The notes under the pieces are model-generated. The model did no database searches. It was given only the letters and a program-made list of their open reading frames with translations, and had not been told where the DNA came from. A stretch of 31,177 bases of DNA from an uncultured Lachnospiraceae bacterium (GTDB lineage: Bacteria > Bacillota > Clostridia > Lachnospirales > Lachnospiraceae), in assembly GCA_902766655.1 (NCBI GenBank), contig CACXEL010000078.1, forward strand, positions 1 to 31,177, given 5' to 3'. The stretch's first letter is position 1. Every line of letters begins with the position of its first letter. The translations under genes were made by a program, and so were the position numbers. Shown here piece after piece: positions 8,001 through 15,425 of the stretch.

Positions 8001-8648
8001 ATGTTATCATTTTTAGCCACCGAGGACGGTGGCCTCACGACAGGCGGTTACATTGTTACCGCCATTCTCATCTTTCTTCTTCTGATTCTCATCTCCACCA
8101 TCGCAAACAGGGGTAAAAAGATCGGTGCCCGCCAGCTGGCCTTCGCGGCCGTCGCCCTGGCCCTGGCCACGGTCTGCTCCATGATCAAGGTGTGGGAAAT
8201 GCCCATGGGCGGCTCCGTCACCCTGCTCAGCATGCTCTTTGTGGTCCTGATCGGCTACTGGTACGGCCCCGCCGTCGGTCTCATGGCCGGCGTCGCCTAC
8301 GGCCTGCTCCAGCTGATCCTCGGGCCCTACATCGTCAGCATTCCCCAGCTCCTGGTGGACTACCCCTTCGCTTTCGGCGCCCTTGGCCTGGCCGGCTTCT
8401 TCTCGAAAATGAAGAACGGCCTCACCATCGGCTACGTCGTGGCGGTCTTCGGGCGCTTTGTCTTCGCGGTGCTCTCGGGCGTCATTTTCTTCGGCATGTA
8501 CGCGCCGGAGGGCATGTCCCCCATGATCTACTCCATCGTCTACAACGGCAGCTACCTGCTGGCTGAGGCGGTGGTCACCGTCATCATCATCTCCATCCCG
8601 GCCGTCAAAAAGGCCCTCGCGCGCGTCCGCCAGCAGGCTGTCGCGTAA
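8001..8648 (+). CDS. thiT: Thiamine ECF transporter substrate-binding protein ThiT
   Basis: A 215-residue, six-or-seven-helix membrane protein. The ThiT signature WEMPMGGSVTLLSML lies at 66-80, with the later conserved YGLLQLILGPYIVSIPQLLVD in the middle of the protein (split here across two helices). ThiT is the S component that binds thiamine and docks with the shared ECF energising module, whose genes are not in the window. The N-terminus (about 1-38) adds one helix beyond the usual core. The start at 8001 is 7 nt from AAGGAGG. The TPP riboswitch just upstream confirms the substrate. A terminator follows. Confidence 0.95.
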   Translation: MLSFLATEDGGLTTGGYIVTAILIFLLLILISTIANRGKKIGARQLAFAAVALALATVCSMIKVWEMPMGGSVTLLSMLFVVLIGYWYGPAVGLMAGVAYGLLQLILGPYIVSIPQLLVDYPFAFGALGLAGFFSKMKNGLTIGYVVAVFGRFVFAVLSGVIFFGMYAPEGMSPMIYSIVYNGSYLLAEAVVTVIIISIPAVKKALARVRQQAVA

Positions 8649-8672
8649 CGGGAAGGAAAATAAGAACAAGCA

Positions 8673-8714
8673 GCAAAAAAGAGCGGCATTCCGGCGGATG
8701 CCGCTCTTTTTTGC
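8673..8714 (+). terminator. Rho-independent terminator after thiT
   Basis: Perfect 17-bp arms, GCAAAAAAGAGCGGCAT and its complement, around an 8-base loop; the 3' arm includes a TTTTTT run. It begins 24 nt after the thiT stop. Confidence 0.85.
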
Positions 8715-8721
8715 AGGAGAG

Positions 8722-8773
8722 TGAGACAGAGGGAGGGGCCATTTTGAGAAAAAAGGCCCCTCCCTCTGTCTCA
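8722..8773. repeat. Long hairpin between thiT and hsp20
   Basis: Perfect 19-bp arms (TGAGACAGAGGGAGGGGCC at 8722-8740 and its complement at 8755-8773) around a 14-base A-rich loop. It lies between two ordinary terminators that already serve the two convergent genes, so termination does not need it. It resembles the window's long-arm hairpins in style, but its core is GGGAGGGGCC. Confidence 0.7.
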
Positions 8774-8778
8774 AAAAA

Positions 8779-8803
8779 GCCTCCGCGCATTCCGCGCGGA
8801 GGC
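8779..8803 (-). terminator. Rho-independent terminator after hsp20
   Basis: Perfect 10-bp arms GCCTCCGCGC and GCGCGGAGGC around ATTCC; on the minus strand six T follow. It lies 18 nt beyond the hsp20 stop. Confidence 0.85.
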
Positions 8804-8820
8804 CGTTCCTCTTTATATGG

Positions 8821-9258
8821 TCAGTTGATGCTGATATACCTCTTCTCCGGCTCCTTCTTCTCCTTCTCCTTCGGCAGGTCAAGCTTCAGGACGCCGTCCT
8901 CAAATGTGGCGGTGATGTCCGTCTCCTCCATCTCCTTGCCGACGTAGAAGCTTCTGCGGAAGCTGCCGGTGTAGCGCTCCTTGCGGACGTACTTGTGCTC
9001 GCCCTCGGGCTTCTCCTCTGTCTCAACGTGCTTCTCGGCCGCGACGGTCATGTAGCCGTCCTTGAGCTCGATCTGCAGGTCTTCCTTCTTGAAGCCCGGC
9101 AGGTCCATGAGGATCTCATACTTGTCGCCGACTTCGCGGATATCTGTCTTCATGGGCGCGAAGCGGGGCATCTGCTTCCTGGGCGCCGGATAATCAAAAT
9201 CAAAGAAATTGTCCAGATCATCAAAAAGGCCTGTTCCAAAAATGCTCGGTACTAACAT
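8821..9258 (-). CDS. Small heat-shock protein, Hsp20/alpha-crystallin family
   Basis: A 145-residue small heat-shock protein that holds unfolding proteins in soluble complexes. The alpha-crystallin domain covers about 35-130 (MDLPGFKKEDLQIELKDGYM, then the FEDGVLKLDLPKE strand), and the C-terminal IxI tail motif is in YISIN. Start: a longer reading frame begins 24 nt upstream, but AAAGGAG lies 8 nt before the ATG at 9256-9258, so the shorter form MLVPSIFGTG is chosen. It stands alone, with its own terminator and a CIRCE-overlapped promoter, so HrcA-type heat-shock control is expected. Confidence 0.95.
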   Translation of the reverse strand: MLVPSIFGTGLFDDLDNFFDFDYPAPRKQMPRFAPMKTDIREVGDKYEILMDLPGFKKEDLQIELKDGYMTVAAEKHVETEEKPEGEHKYVRKERYTGSFRRSFYVGKEMEETDITATFEDGVLKLDLPKEKEKKEPEKRYISIN

Positions 9259-9365
9259 AGTGCATGCTCCTTTCTGCTGCATATCATATCTGGGTGAGAT
9301 TCCGGGGACCGGACGGATCCGGGCGGGATCTTTGCCTTCCGTTGTTTTTCCTTTGTTCTAGAGCA

Positions 9366-9394
9366 AATATAGCACTGTTTATTAGCACTGTCAA
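9366..9394 (-). promoter_or_regulatory. Promoter of hsp20
   Basis: On the minus strand TTGACA (9389-9394), 17 nt, TATATT (9366-9371). Consensus -35 and near-consensus -10 at ideal spacing, as expected for a vegetative sigma factor. The -35 lies inside the CIRCE element. Confidence 0.9.
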
Positions 9395-9408
9395 GAGGTG
9401 AGTGCTAA
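9382..9408. promoter_or_regulatory. CIRCE operator (HrcA binding site)
   Basis: TTAGCACTG, 9 nt, GAGTGCTAA: eight of nine positions of the left half and all nine of the right half match the CIRCE consensus TTAGCACTC-N9-GAGTGCTAA. HrcA is the known repressor of CIRCE promoters. An extra half-site AGCACTG sits at 9371-9377, towards the -10. Confidence 0.93.
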
Positions 9409-9453
9409 TTAATTTGTGAACAATCTGTGAAATGCAGATATAAGGGGGGTGGT

Positions 9454-9536
9454 CTTTTTGAAAATCAGGGACGGTCCTTTTCTCTCAAAAATCTTTGATT
9501 TTTGAGAGAAAAGGACCGTCCCTGATTCTCAAAAAG
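9454..9536 (-). terminator. Very long hairpin after nagA (GGGACGGTCC family)
   Basis: Two 40-base arms (9454-9493 and 9497-9536) pair with one mismatch around TTT; the core is GGGACGGTCCTTTT. It starts 15 nt past the nagA stop on the minus strand. It may terminate nagA transcription, but its arm length far exceeds what a terminator needs, and three close relatives occur in the window. Confidence 0.75.
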
Positions 9537-9551
9537 GGCCGTCCATTGCTC

Positions 9552-10703
9552 TTATTCCCCGCTCAGATGCACCTCTTCGAGCGTCCAGTCCTCCCCGCAG
9601 ACCAGGAAATCGGCCTTTTTCCCCTCCTCCAGGCTTCCGATCTCCGCTTCCGCTCCTATCACGGCCGCAGGCCTGAGCGTGGCGGCGAGGATGGCTTCCT
9701 CCGCGGGAATTCCCCAGCTCATGACGTTTACCATGTCCTCGTACAGGTTCCGGGCAGCACCGGCGATAGTGCCGTCAGGAAGGCTTGCCAGACCTCCCTT
9801 CAGAATGACCTTCTGCCCGCCGAGCTCGTATTCGCCGTCCGGCATGCCGCAGCAGCGGAGGGCGTCAGAGATCAGGCATATTCTCCCGGGGAAGAGCCTG
9901 AACGCCGCCCTGACCGCGCTCGGATGCACGTGCAGCCCGTCGCAGATGAGCTCCGCTGTGACCGCCTCCTGCTCAGCAGCCGCCCCGATCACGCCCGGGT
10001 TCCGGTGGTGGAGCGGCGGCATGGCGTTGAAAAGGTGAGTGACGTGGGAGGCCCCGGCCGCGAACGCGCGGGCCGCCTCCTCGTAGGTGGCGTCAGTGTG
10101 GGCGACGGACACCCGGCAGGCAGGAGAGACAGCGCGGATGAAGGCCTCCGCGCCTTCAAGCTCCGGCGCCACATCCACGATCCTGATCAGCCCGCCCGCG
10201 GCCTCCTGCAGAGTGAAAAAGCCCTCCGCATCCGGCTTTCTGAGATAAGCGCTGTTCTGAGCCCCCTTCTTCTTTTCAGAAAAATAAGGCCCTTCCATAT
10301 GTATCCCCATAAGTCTCGCCCCATCCTCAGGGCGCCGCTCGGCATATTCTGCGGCAGTTCGGAAGGCCCTTTCCAGGCGGTCATATGGCAGCGTCATGGA
10401 TGCCGGCGCGAAGGATGTGATGCCGTGGGCAGCAAGGTACCTCCCCATGACGGCCAGGCCGTCTATGCCTCCATCCGAGAAATCATGGCCCGAGTTCCCG
10501 TGGGTGTGGATGTCCACAAGGCCCGGGATGACGTGCCGGCCCCGGAGGTCGATCACAGAATCGGCGGTCTCTCCCGGGTCTTCATTTCCCGAAGCCTCAG
10601 GGATGACCTTCCTGATCCTCCCGCCGGACACGAGCAGGCTTCCCTTCACGAAGCCGGACCTGCCCTGAAAAATCAGCGCATTCGTAAACAGTTTTCTCTG
10701 CAT
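9552..10703 (-). CDS. nagA: N-acetylglucosamine-6-phosphate deacetylase NagA
   Basis: A 383-residue amidohydrolase that converts GlcNAc-6-phosphate to glucosamine-6-phosphate and acetate in amino-sugar use or cell-wall recycling. Visible landmarks: DIHTHG with H66 and H68, the metal ligand E137 in HMEGPY, H202 in VAHTDATYEE, H223 in THLFNAMPPLHHRNPG, and the catalytic D280 in LISDAL. The reading frame is open 117 codons further upstream, but that part overlaps the aldo/keto reductase gene and does not look like protein; the ATG at 10701-10703 begins the normal NagA N-terminus and follows the reductase stop by 7 nt. The partner NagB is not in the window. Confidence 0.95.
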   Translation of the reverse strand: MQRKLFTNALIFQGRSGFVKGSLLVSGGRIRKVIPEASGNEDPGETADSVIDLRGRHVIPGLVDIHTHGNSGHDFSDGGIDGLAVMGRYLAAHGITSFAPASMTLPYDRLERAFRTAAEYAERRPEDGARLMGIHMEGPYFSEKKKGAQNSAYLRKPDAEGFFTLQEAAGGLIRIVDVAPELEGAEAFIRAVSPACRVSVAHTDATYEEAARAFAAGASHVTHLFNAMPPLHHRNPGVIGAAAEQEAVTAELICDGLHVHPSAVRAAFRLFPGRICLISDALRCCGMPDGEYELGGQKVILKGGLASLPDGTIAGAARNLYEDMVNVMSWGIPAEEAILAATLRPAAVIGAEAEIGSLEEGKKADFLVCGEDWTLEEVHLSGE

Positions 10704-10710
10704 TCTTCTC

Positions 10711-11805
10711 TCATTCTCCGAAATAAGCCCGGATCTCCCGCATCCGCCCGCTCTGCTCCACGCGGAAGGGACAGCGGCGGTCGCAGTGGCCGCAGCCGAT
10801 GCAGTCCGCGGCCGTCTTCGCCAGCGTCCGGTAGTGCTCCGCGGCCATGCCGTCGCCCGCCCCGGCGAGGTCGTAGTACTTGTTGATGAGCCCGATGTCA
10901 AGGCCGGCGGGGCAGGGCTTGCAGTGGTTGCAGTAGACGCATTTTCCGCTGGCCGCGGGCGGCGCGAAATGCCCGATCTCCGAGTAATCCAGCGCCTCCA
11001 CCGGCTGGTCGTAGTAGGCCAGGAGCTTTTCGACCTCCGCCACGCTCTGGGCACCTGGCAGGACAGTCAAAATGCCCGGCCGATCCAGCGCGTAACGGAT
11101 ACACTGATAAGGCGTCAGGGCCTTCCCGAAGGGGGACCGGGCAGCGTCCAGGAGCTGACCGCCGGAGAACGGCTTCATGACGGAAATGCCGACCCCCTCC
11201 TTCTCGCACCTCCTGTATACAGCCGTCCGCTCGTCCACGGACCCGTTGGCATACTCGCCCTCCCCGTAGTCATAGGCCGGATTGACGGAGAACATGAGCA
11301 TGTCGACGTCCGCCTCGTCCATGATCTGCCCGATCACGGCCGGCGTGTGGGAGGAAAGGCCGACGTGCCTCACAACGCCCTGCCGTTTCAGGTCCAGAAT
11401 ATAGTCATAAATCCCGTTCGCCTGGTAGGTCCTCCAGTCGGACGCCTCGTCCTGGCAGTGGATGAACCCGTAATCAATATAGTCCGTATAAAGCTCCGTC
11501 AGCTGCCTGTCGACGGACCGCTTCACGGTATCCAGGTCCAGCGACCACCCGTAGGTCCCCGCGCTGTAATCCGCGCCGAAGTGGATCTGGTAGAAAATGC
11601 ACGCACGCACGTCCTTCAGCGCTTCTCCATAGATCGGAAAGCTGGCCCCGTCGCCCGCAGCCAGGTCGAAATAATTGATGCCGCCTTCATACGCCCTTCG
11701 GAGCGCTCTGACCGCTTCCGCCATGCCGGCCTCGTACATATAGGCCGAGCCCAGGCCGATCTCGCTGATTCTGTCACCCGTTTTTGTGTTTATTCTGTAC
11801 TTCAT
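10711..11805 (-). CDS. Aldo/keto reductase with C-terminal double [4Fe-4S] ferredoxin domain
   Basis: A 364-residue fusion. Residues 1-280 form an aldo/keto reductase barrel with D47 and Y59 of the catalytic tetrad and H116 in FIHCQD; the region that usually carries the tetrad lysine reads FYQIHF, so the lysine seems to be absent (by-eye alignment). The C-terminal part has two cluster motifs, CVYCNHCKPCP and CIGCGHCDRRCP. Such fusions are common in anaerobes; substrates are mostly unknown. The frame is open far upstream, but the ATG at 11803-11805 has GGGAGG 10 nt before it and starts the conserved fold. It is cotranscribed with nagA. Confidence 0.9.
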   Translation of the reverse strand: MKYRINTKTGDRISEIGLGSAYMYEAGMAEAVRALRRAYEGGINYFDLAAGDGASFPIYGEALKDVRACIFYQIHFGADYSAGTYGWSLDLDTVKRSVDRQLTELYTDYIDYGFIHCQDEASDWRTYQANGIYDYILDLKRQGVVRHVGLSSHTPAVIGQIMDEADVDMLMFSVNPAYDYGEGEYANGSVDERTAVYRRCEKEGVGISVMKPFSGGQLLDAARSPFGKALTPYQCIRYALDRPGILTVLPGAQSVAEVEKLLAYYDQPVEALDYSEIGHFAPPAASGKCVYCNHCKPCPAGLDIGLINKYYDLAGAGDGMAAEHYRTLAKTAADCIGCGHCDRRCPFRVEQSGRMREIRAYFGE

Positions 11806-11844
11806 ACCGTTCAAGCCTCCCGAAGTCATATGGATCTTAATCAT

Positions 11845-11873
11845 ATTATAAATGCGAAGGGAAACACAATCAA
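11845..11873 (-). promoter_or_regulatory. Promoter of the aldo/keto reductase-nagA operon
   Basis: On the minus strand TTGATT, 17 nt, TATAAT: a perfect -10 with a 4/6 -35. It lies 40 nt upstream of the reductase start and is divergent from the plus-strand promoter at 11959. Confidence 0.75.
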
Positions 11874-11958
11874 ATGCCAATGTCCGATACATTGCCGTGC
11901 CGTCTGATGATTTGCGCGCAGACGCATCAGATAATGGCACGCTTGCCTCTATTATTGA

Positions 11959-11986
11959 TTGACTTTTTACAAAAATGAGGTATACT
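11959..11986 (+). promoter_or_regulatory. Distal promoter of the structured leader / tetR unit
   Basis: TTGACT, 16 nt, TATACT: 5/6 matches in each box. Seven bases downstream is the palindrome TGAACATGTTCA, which would overlap the transcription start. Confidence 0.75.
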
Positions 11987-11992
11987 TTTTTG

Positions 11993-12004
11993 TGAACATG
12001 TTCA
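11993..12004. promoter_or_regulatory. Palindromic operator, candidate TetR-family site
   Basis: TGAACATGTTCA is a perfect 12-bp palindrome; extended to 20 bp (TTTGTGAACA / TGTTCATAAA) only one pair breaks. Placed at the start site of the distal promoter, it is a natural repressor site. The TetR-family gene about 330 nt downstream is the obvious candidate for binding it, giving autoregulation (inference). Confidence 0.65.
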
Positions 12005-12153
12005 TAAAGTCCCTGCACAGGAGCCCTGTCCCCCAAATTCGGTGCTCCTGTGCAATTCCCTAAGACCTGTGCAGCTGTTCCTGCCGACCTCAACGCCGAC
12101 AGTTTTTTCAGAACACATCGAACCGTCGGCCCCTTTCGGCCGGCGGTCTTTTT
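12005..12153 (+). ncRNA. Structured leader or small RNA ending in a terminator, upstream of tetR
   Basis: A transcript from the distal promoter would first fold a hairpin with perfect 11-bp arms (TGCACAGGAGC at 12014-12024, complement at 12044-12054). CCTGTGCAG at 12066-12074 can replace the 3' arm by pairing with 12013-12021. A terminator follows: ACCGTCGGCC and GGCCGGCGGT (12122-12131, 12138-12147, one G-U pair), then CTTTTTG. Two upstream GCCGAC words (12083, 12095) can pair with GTCGGC in its 5' arm, an antiterminator layout. It matches no riboswitch class that I recognise. It may be a free ~150-nt RNA or an attenuator. Confidence 0.55.
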
Positions 12154-12203
12154 GTGGCAGCCCTTCCGGCGGATGCCGCTCCAGCTCCGGGACTCGATCC
12201 TGG

Positions 12204-12232
12204 TTGACTTTTTCCGAAGCCCCTTTTATAAT
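12204..12232 (+). promoter_or_regulatory. Proximal promoter of tetR
   Basis: TTGACT at 12204-12209 and TATAAT at 12227-12232 with 17 nt between; 5/6 and 6/6 matches. It lies after the leader terminator, so tetR can be transcribed without passing the attenuator. The leader from here to the gene is about 95 nt and shows no further clear fold. Confidence 0.85.
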
Positions 12233-12333
12233 TTTATGGATTTGCACTTGTTCCGCACCCGGACTTATCCCTCAAAAGCGCTCACTGTTTTCATTTCCCG
12301 GTCTGCAGCCTCCGGAAAAGGCCTGTATCAGCC

Positions 12334-12867
12334 ATGCCGAAGATCATCGAGAACCTGAAAGAGAATATCCTGGCGGAGGCCAGGCATATCCTGAACACGG
12401 AGGGGTACCCGGCCCTGACGGTCCGGCGGGTGGCCGGCGCGCTGAACATCGGCGTGGGGACCATCTACAACTACTTTCCTTCCAAGCTGGAGCTGGCTGC
12501 CGGCGTCCTGGAGGAGGATTGGAATGCCGGGCTCAGGGAATTCCGCCAGATTCCCGTAAACATCTCAACGGAAGTGGCGCTGGAGACCCTCTTCCACATC
12601 ATCCGGGAATTCTCCCTGAAATACAGCTCCGCCTGGCTCAGATATGCGCGCCACGCCGATAACCGGTCCCTGCTCTCCCACTACCACGCGGTTCTTCTGC
12701 AGGAGCTGACCGATTATATCAGCCAGACGCTTCCGAAGGAGCAGCTGGAGGAAGAGCCGTATCTCCCCAGATTCCTGGGTGAACTCGTGCTGCGTTTCGG
12801 CGCAGATGAGAGGACTGATTACGAGCGGATCCGGCCGGGGCTGGAGAAGCTGCTGAAAAGAAAATGA
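12334..12867 (+). CDS. TetR-family transcriptional regulator
   Basis: A 177-residue one-domain-plus-ligand-domain repressor. The TetR helix-turn-helix is at about 27-50 (LTVRRVAGALNIGVGTIYNY). The C-terminal ligand domain is unlike any I can name. The ribosome site is weak (AAAAGG about 12 nt upstream), which may keep the level low. It precedes the nitrogenase-like cluster on the same strand, separated by a terminator and a second leader, so it is a plausible regulator of that cluster; its own distal promoter has a matching palindrome. Both links are inference. Confidence 0.92.
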   Translation: MPKIIENLKENILAEARHILNTEGYPALTVRRVAGALNIGVGTIYNYFPSKLELAAGVLEEDWNAGLREFRQIPVNISTEVALETLFHIIREFSLKYSSAWLRYARHADNRSLLSHYHAVLLQELTDYISQTLPKEQLEEEPYLPRFLGELVLRFGADERTDYERIRPGLEKLLKRK

Positions 12868-12875
12868 CGGAAAGA

Positions 12876-12911
12876 GTGCGGCGGGACCCACGCGGGGCAC
12901 GCCGCGCTTTT
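12876..12911 (+). terminator. Terminator after tetR
   Basis: GTGCGGCG (12876-12883) pairs with CGCCGCGC (12900-12907, one G-U), followed by TTTTGCTTT. It lies 9 nt past the tetR stop. Confidence 0.7.
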
Positions 12912-12965
12912 GCTTTGGCCGATCCGTGTCTTCATTTCCCGGAAATAAAGACCGTCCAGTTTTAA

Positions 12966-13179
12966 TTGACTAACTGCCCTCGTCCATGGTACGCTCCTTG
13001 CACAGGATGAGCTATGACGGCAAGGTATTTTCCGAGCGGGAATCGCGCACATAAAGAATCTCTTATTATTGGAAGAACTATGCCCCTGCCCATCCGGCAG
13101 GGCTTTTTTTGTGGAAAAGCGGCAGGAACGCCGCGCCCCTTCATCTCATTCAATCATCTACGGAACGGAGTAATCAGGC
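12966..13179 (+). promoter_or_regulatory. Leader of the nitrogenase-like cluster with an early terminator
   Basis: A promoter-like pair TTGACT (12966) and TACGCT (12990) has 18-nt spacing and a weak -10. About 90 nt later a compact terminator is seen: CCCTGCC and GGCAGGG (13084-13090, 13096-13102) with loop CATCC and then seven T (13104-13110). The first cluster gene starts 70 nt beyond. Transcription into the cluster must therefore pass a conditional stop, or start after it. The segment between promoter and terminator fits no riboswitch consensus I know. Confidence 0.5.
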
Positions 13180-13932
13180 ATGCTCAAAATCGCGATCTAC
13201 GGCAAAGGCGGCATCGGCAAATCGACCGTGACGGGCAATCTCGCCGCGGCCTTCTCCAGGCTCGGCAAGCGGGTGATTCAGATCGGCTGCGACCCCAAGT
13301 CGGATTCCACCATCAACCTCCTGGGCGGCGAGCCCCTCACGCCCGTCATGGACTATATGCGGGACCACGACCGCGATCCGGAGGACCTCTCCGAGATCTC
13401 CCGGGTCGGCTTCGGCGGCGTCCTCTGCATCGAGACCGGCGGTCCCACCCCCGGCCTTGGCTGCGCGGGCCGTGGCATCATCGCCACCTTCCAGCTCCTG
13501 GAGGACCTGGCCCTCTTTGAAACCTGGAAGCCCGACGTGGTCCTCTACGACGGCCTGGGCGTCGTCGTCTGCGGCGGCTTCGCGGCGCCCATCCGCGAGG
13601 GCTACGCCGAGAAGGTCCTCATCGTGACCTCCGGCGAGAAAATGGCCCTCTACGCGGCCGGCAACATCAACCGCGCCGTCAAAAATTTCGAGGACAGGAG
13701 CTACGCCCGGGTCGAGGGCGTCATTTTGAACCACAGGAACGTGGAGCGGGAGACCGAGAAGGTGCAGGCCTTCGCCGACGCGAACGGTCTCCGCATCGTC
13801 GGGGAGATTCCCCGCTCTGACGATATCATCCGCTTCGAGGACCAGGGCATGACGGTCATCGAAGGAGATCCCACCCTGCCGGTCAGCCGGGTCTTCCTGG
13901 ACCTCGCCGGCAGACTTCTGGAGGAAGCATGA
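13180..13932 (+). CDS. NifH-like ATP-dependent reductase (Fe-protein homologue)
   Basis: A 250-residue homologue of nitrogenase Fe protein. The P-loop GKGGIGKST is at 8-16, Switch I carries CDPKSDST, and the two cysteines that would bind the bridging [4Fe-4S] cluster of the dimer are C95 (GLGCAGRG) and C131 ([10 protein letters not shown]); R98 occupies the position of the regulatory arginine. It would deliver electrons with ATP hydrolysis to component-1 partners. It is shorter than true NifH and its substrate is unknown; relatives include CfbC, BchL and other non-N2 enzymes. Start at 13180 has GGAG 9 nt upstream. Its last four bases overlap the next gene. It is the only reductase for two D/K pairs in the cluster. 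Confidence 0.92.
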   Translation: MLKIAIYGKGGIGKSTVTGNLAAAFSRLGKRVIQIGCDPKSDSTINLLGGEPLTPVMDYMRDHDRDPEDLSEISRVGFGGVLCIETGGPTPGLGCAGRGIIATFQLLEDLALFETWKPDVVLYDGLGVVVCGGFAAPIREGYAEKVLIVTSGEKMALYAAGNINRAVKNFEDRSYARVEGVILNHRNVERETEKVQAFADANGLRIVGEIPRSDDIIRFEDQGMTVIEGDPTLPVSRVFLDLAGRLLEEA

Positions 13933-15425
13933 AAAAACAGGCAGTCTACTACACGGCCGGCGACATCGCCGCCCGGGATATCAAGGACCTGCCGGACGAG
14001 TTCGTCCTCTCCCGGCACCTCATCTACTCCTCCCCGGCGACGCTGGCCTTCAACTCCCCTGGCGCCGAGGGTTTCGGCGTGAAAAGGGCCGGCCTCGCCA
14101 TCGCTGGCTCGGTCATGCTCCTGGTGGCCCCGGGCTGCTGCGGCCGCAACACCTCCCTGGTCTCGGAAATGAAGGCCTACGAAGGCCGTTTCTTCTATTT
14201 GAATATGGATGAGACGGACATCGTGACCGGTCGTCATTTGAAGAAAATACCCGACGCGGTCCGTGAAATCGCGGAAACGACCACCCCAAAGCCCTCCCTG
14301 GTCATGATCTGCATCACCTGCACCGACGCCCTCCTGGGCACCGACATGGAGCGGATCTGCCGAAGGGCCGAGGCGGAGTGCGGCATCCACGTCCGCCCCT
14401 GCTACATGTACGCCCTGACCCGCGAGGGCAGGAAGCCCCCCATGGTCCACGTCCGCGAATCGCTCTACACCATGCTTAAGCCGCGGAAGAAGAAGGCAAA
14501 TGCAGTCAATCTCCTGGGCTTTTTTGCCCCTCTCATGGACGACTGCGAGCTCTACGCCCTCCTCTCCTCCATCGGTGTCCGCACGGTCCGCGAAATATCC
14601 CGCTGCCGGGACTTCGACGAATTCCTCACCATGGCCGAAGCCAACTTCAACCTGGTCCTGAATCCGGAGGCCCGCCGGGCGGCGGAGGTCTTCGACAAGG
14701 ACCTGAAGATCCCCTCCATCGAGCTGACCCGCTTCTACGAGCCGGACAGGATCCACAGGCAGTATGAGGCGCTGGCGGCTGCCCTGGGCGTGACCTTCGA
14801 CGACGGCCCCTACTACGAGGAGGCGAGGGCCGCGGTCCGGGCCTTCCGCGACCGCTTCGGCGAACTGACCTTCTCCGTCGGCGAGTGCCTGAACGCGGAC
14901 GCCTTCGAGCTTGCCCTGGCCCTGATCCGCTTCGGCTTCAATGTGGCCGAGGTCTTCGGCACCGTCTCCGAGGAAAATATGGTCTACATCCGTTACCTGG
15001 CCGACCTTTCGCCCGACACCCGGATCTACGCCAACACTGAACCCACCATGATCTTCTACGAGCCGGAGACGGCCTGCGACGTCACCATCGGCAAGGACGC
15101 GGGCTTCTACCACCCCGAGTGCCCCTGCCTTCCCTGGAATTCCGACGTCCAGCCCTACGGCTTCCGCGGCCTCGTGGCCCTCATGAAGGGTCTCACCGGC
15201 GTGCTGGAGCAGGCGGGAAAGGCAGACCGCAGCCCGGCTCACGCAGACGGACCGGCTGACAGAAGCCCGACCCAGGCCACGGCATGCGCCGGTGCAACTG
15301 AGCCTGATGCGACGTTCCCTGTGGCAGCCGGTAAAGGCTGCCCGATAGTGACCGGCGGAGAGGAAGCACCCTCAGTCCCTGGCAATGCCGACGCAGTGCC
15401 CGCCCAGGAAGGAGGCACCAAATGA
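13929..15425 (+). CDS. Nitrogenase component-1-like protein, alpha/D-type, copy 1
   Basis: A 498-residue protein of the oxidoreductase/nitrogenase component-1 fold. Candidate cluster cysteines are C70-C71 (APGCCGRN), C128 and C131 ([14 protein letters not shown]). It resembles copy 2 at 22525 in the same blocks (EM...F, DI..G, C...LG.DM..I.R). The recognisable fold ends near residue 415 ([11 protein letters not shown]); the last ~75 residues are an Ala/Pro/Gly-rich tail with a repeated ADRSP, probably grown from repetitive DNA. Coupled to its neighbours by ATGA overlaps on both sides. It is not NifD itself: the FeMo-cofactor ligands are not seen. Substrate unknown. Confidence 0.85.
   Translation: MKKQAVYYTAGDIAARDIKDLPDEFVLSRHLIYSSPATLAFNSPGAEGFGVKRAGLAIAGSVMLLVAPGCCGRNTSLVSEMKAYEGRFFYLNMDETDIVTGRHLKKIPDAVREIAETTTPKPSLVMICITCTDALLGTDMERICRRAEAECGIHVRPCYMYALTREGRKPPMVHVRESLYTMLKPRKKKANAVNLLGFFAPLMDDCELYALLSSIGVRTVREISRCRDFDEFLTMAEANFNLVLNPEARRAAEVFDKDLKIPSIELTRFYEPDRIHRQYEALAAALGVTFDDGPYYEEARAAVRAFRDRFGELTFSVGECLNADAFELALALIRFGFNVAEVFGTVSEENMVYIRYLADLSPDTRIYANTEPTMIFYEPETACDVTIGKDAGFYHPECPCLPWNSDVQPYGFRGLVALMKGLTGVLEQAGKADRSPAHADGPADRSPTQATACAGATEPDATFPVAAGKGCPIVTGGEEAPSVPGNADAVPAQEGGTK

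Noticed and set aside
10704..11054. 117-codon N-terminal extension of NagA
   Set aside because: It lies in another frame of the aldo/keto reductase gene and is not protein-like; NagA begins normally at the internal ATG.
12996..13080. c-di-GMP, fluoride, NiCo or molybdenum-cofactor riboswitch before the NifH-like gene
   Set aside because: I compared the conserved words of these classes from memory; none is present in order.
13701..15242. Long antisense frame across the NifH-like and D-type genes
   Set aside because: The opposite strand has strong family motifs and overlapping starts; this frame has none.
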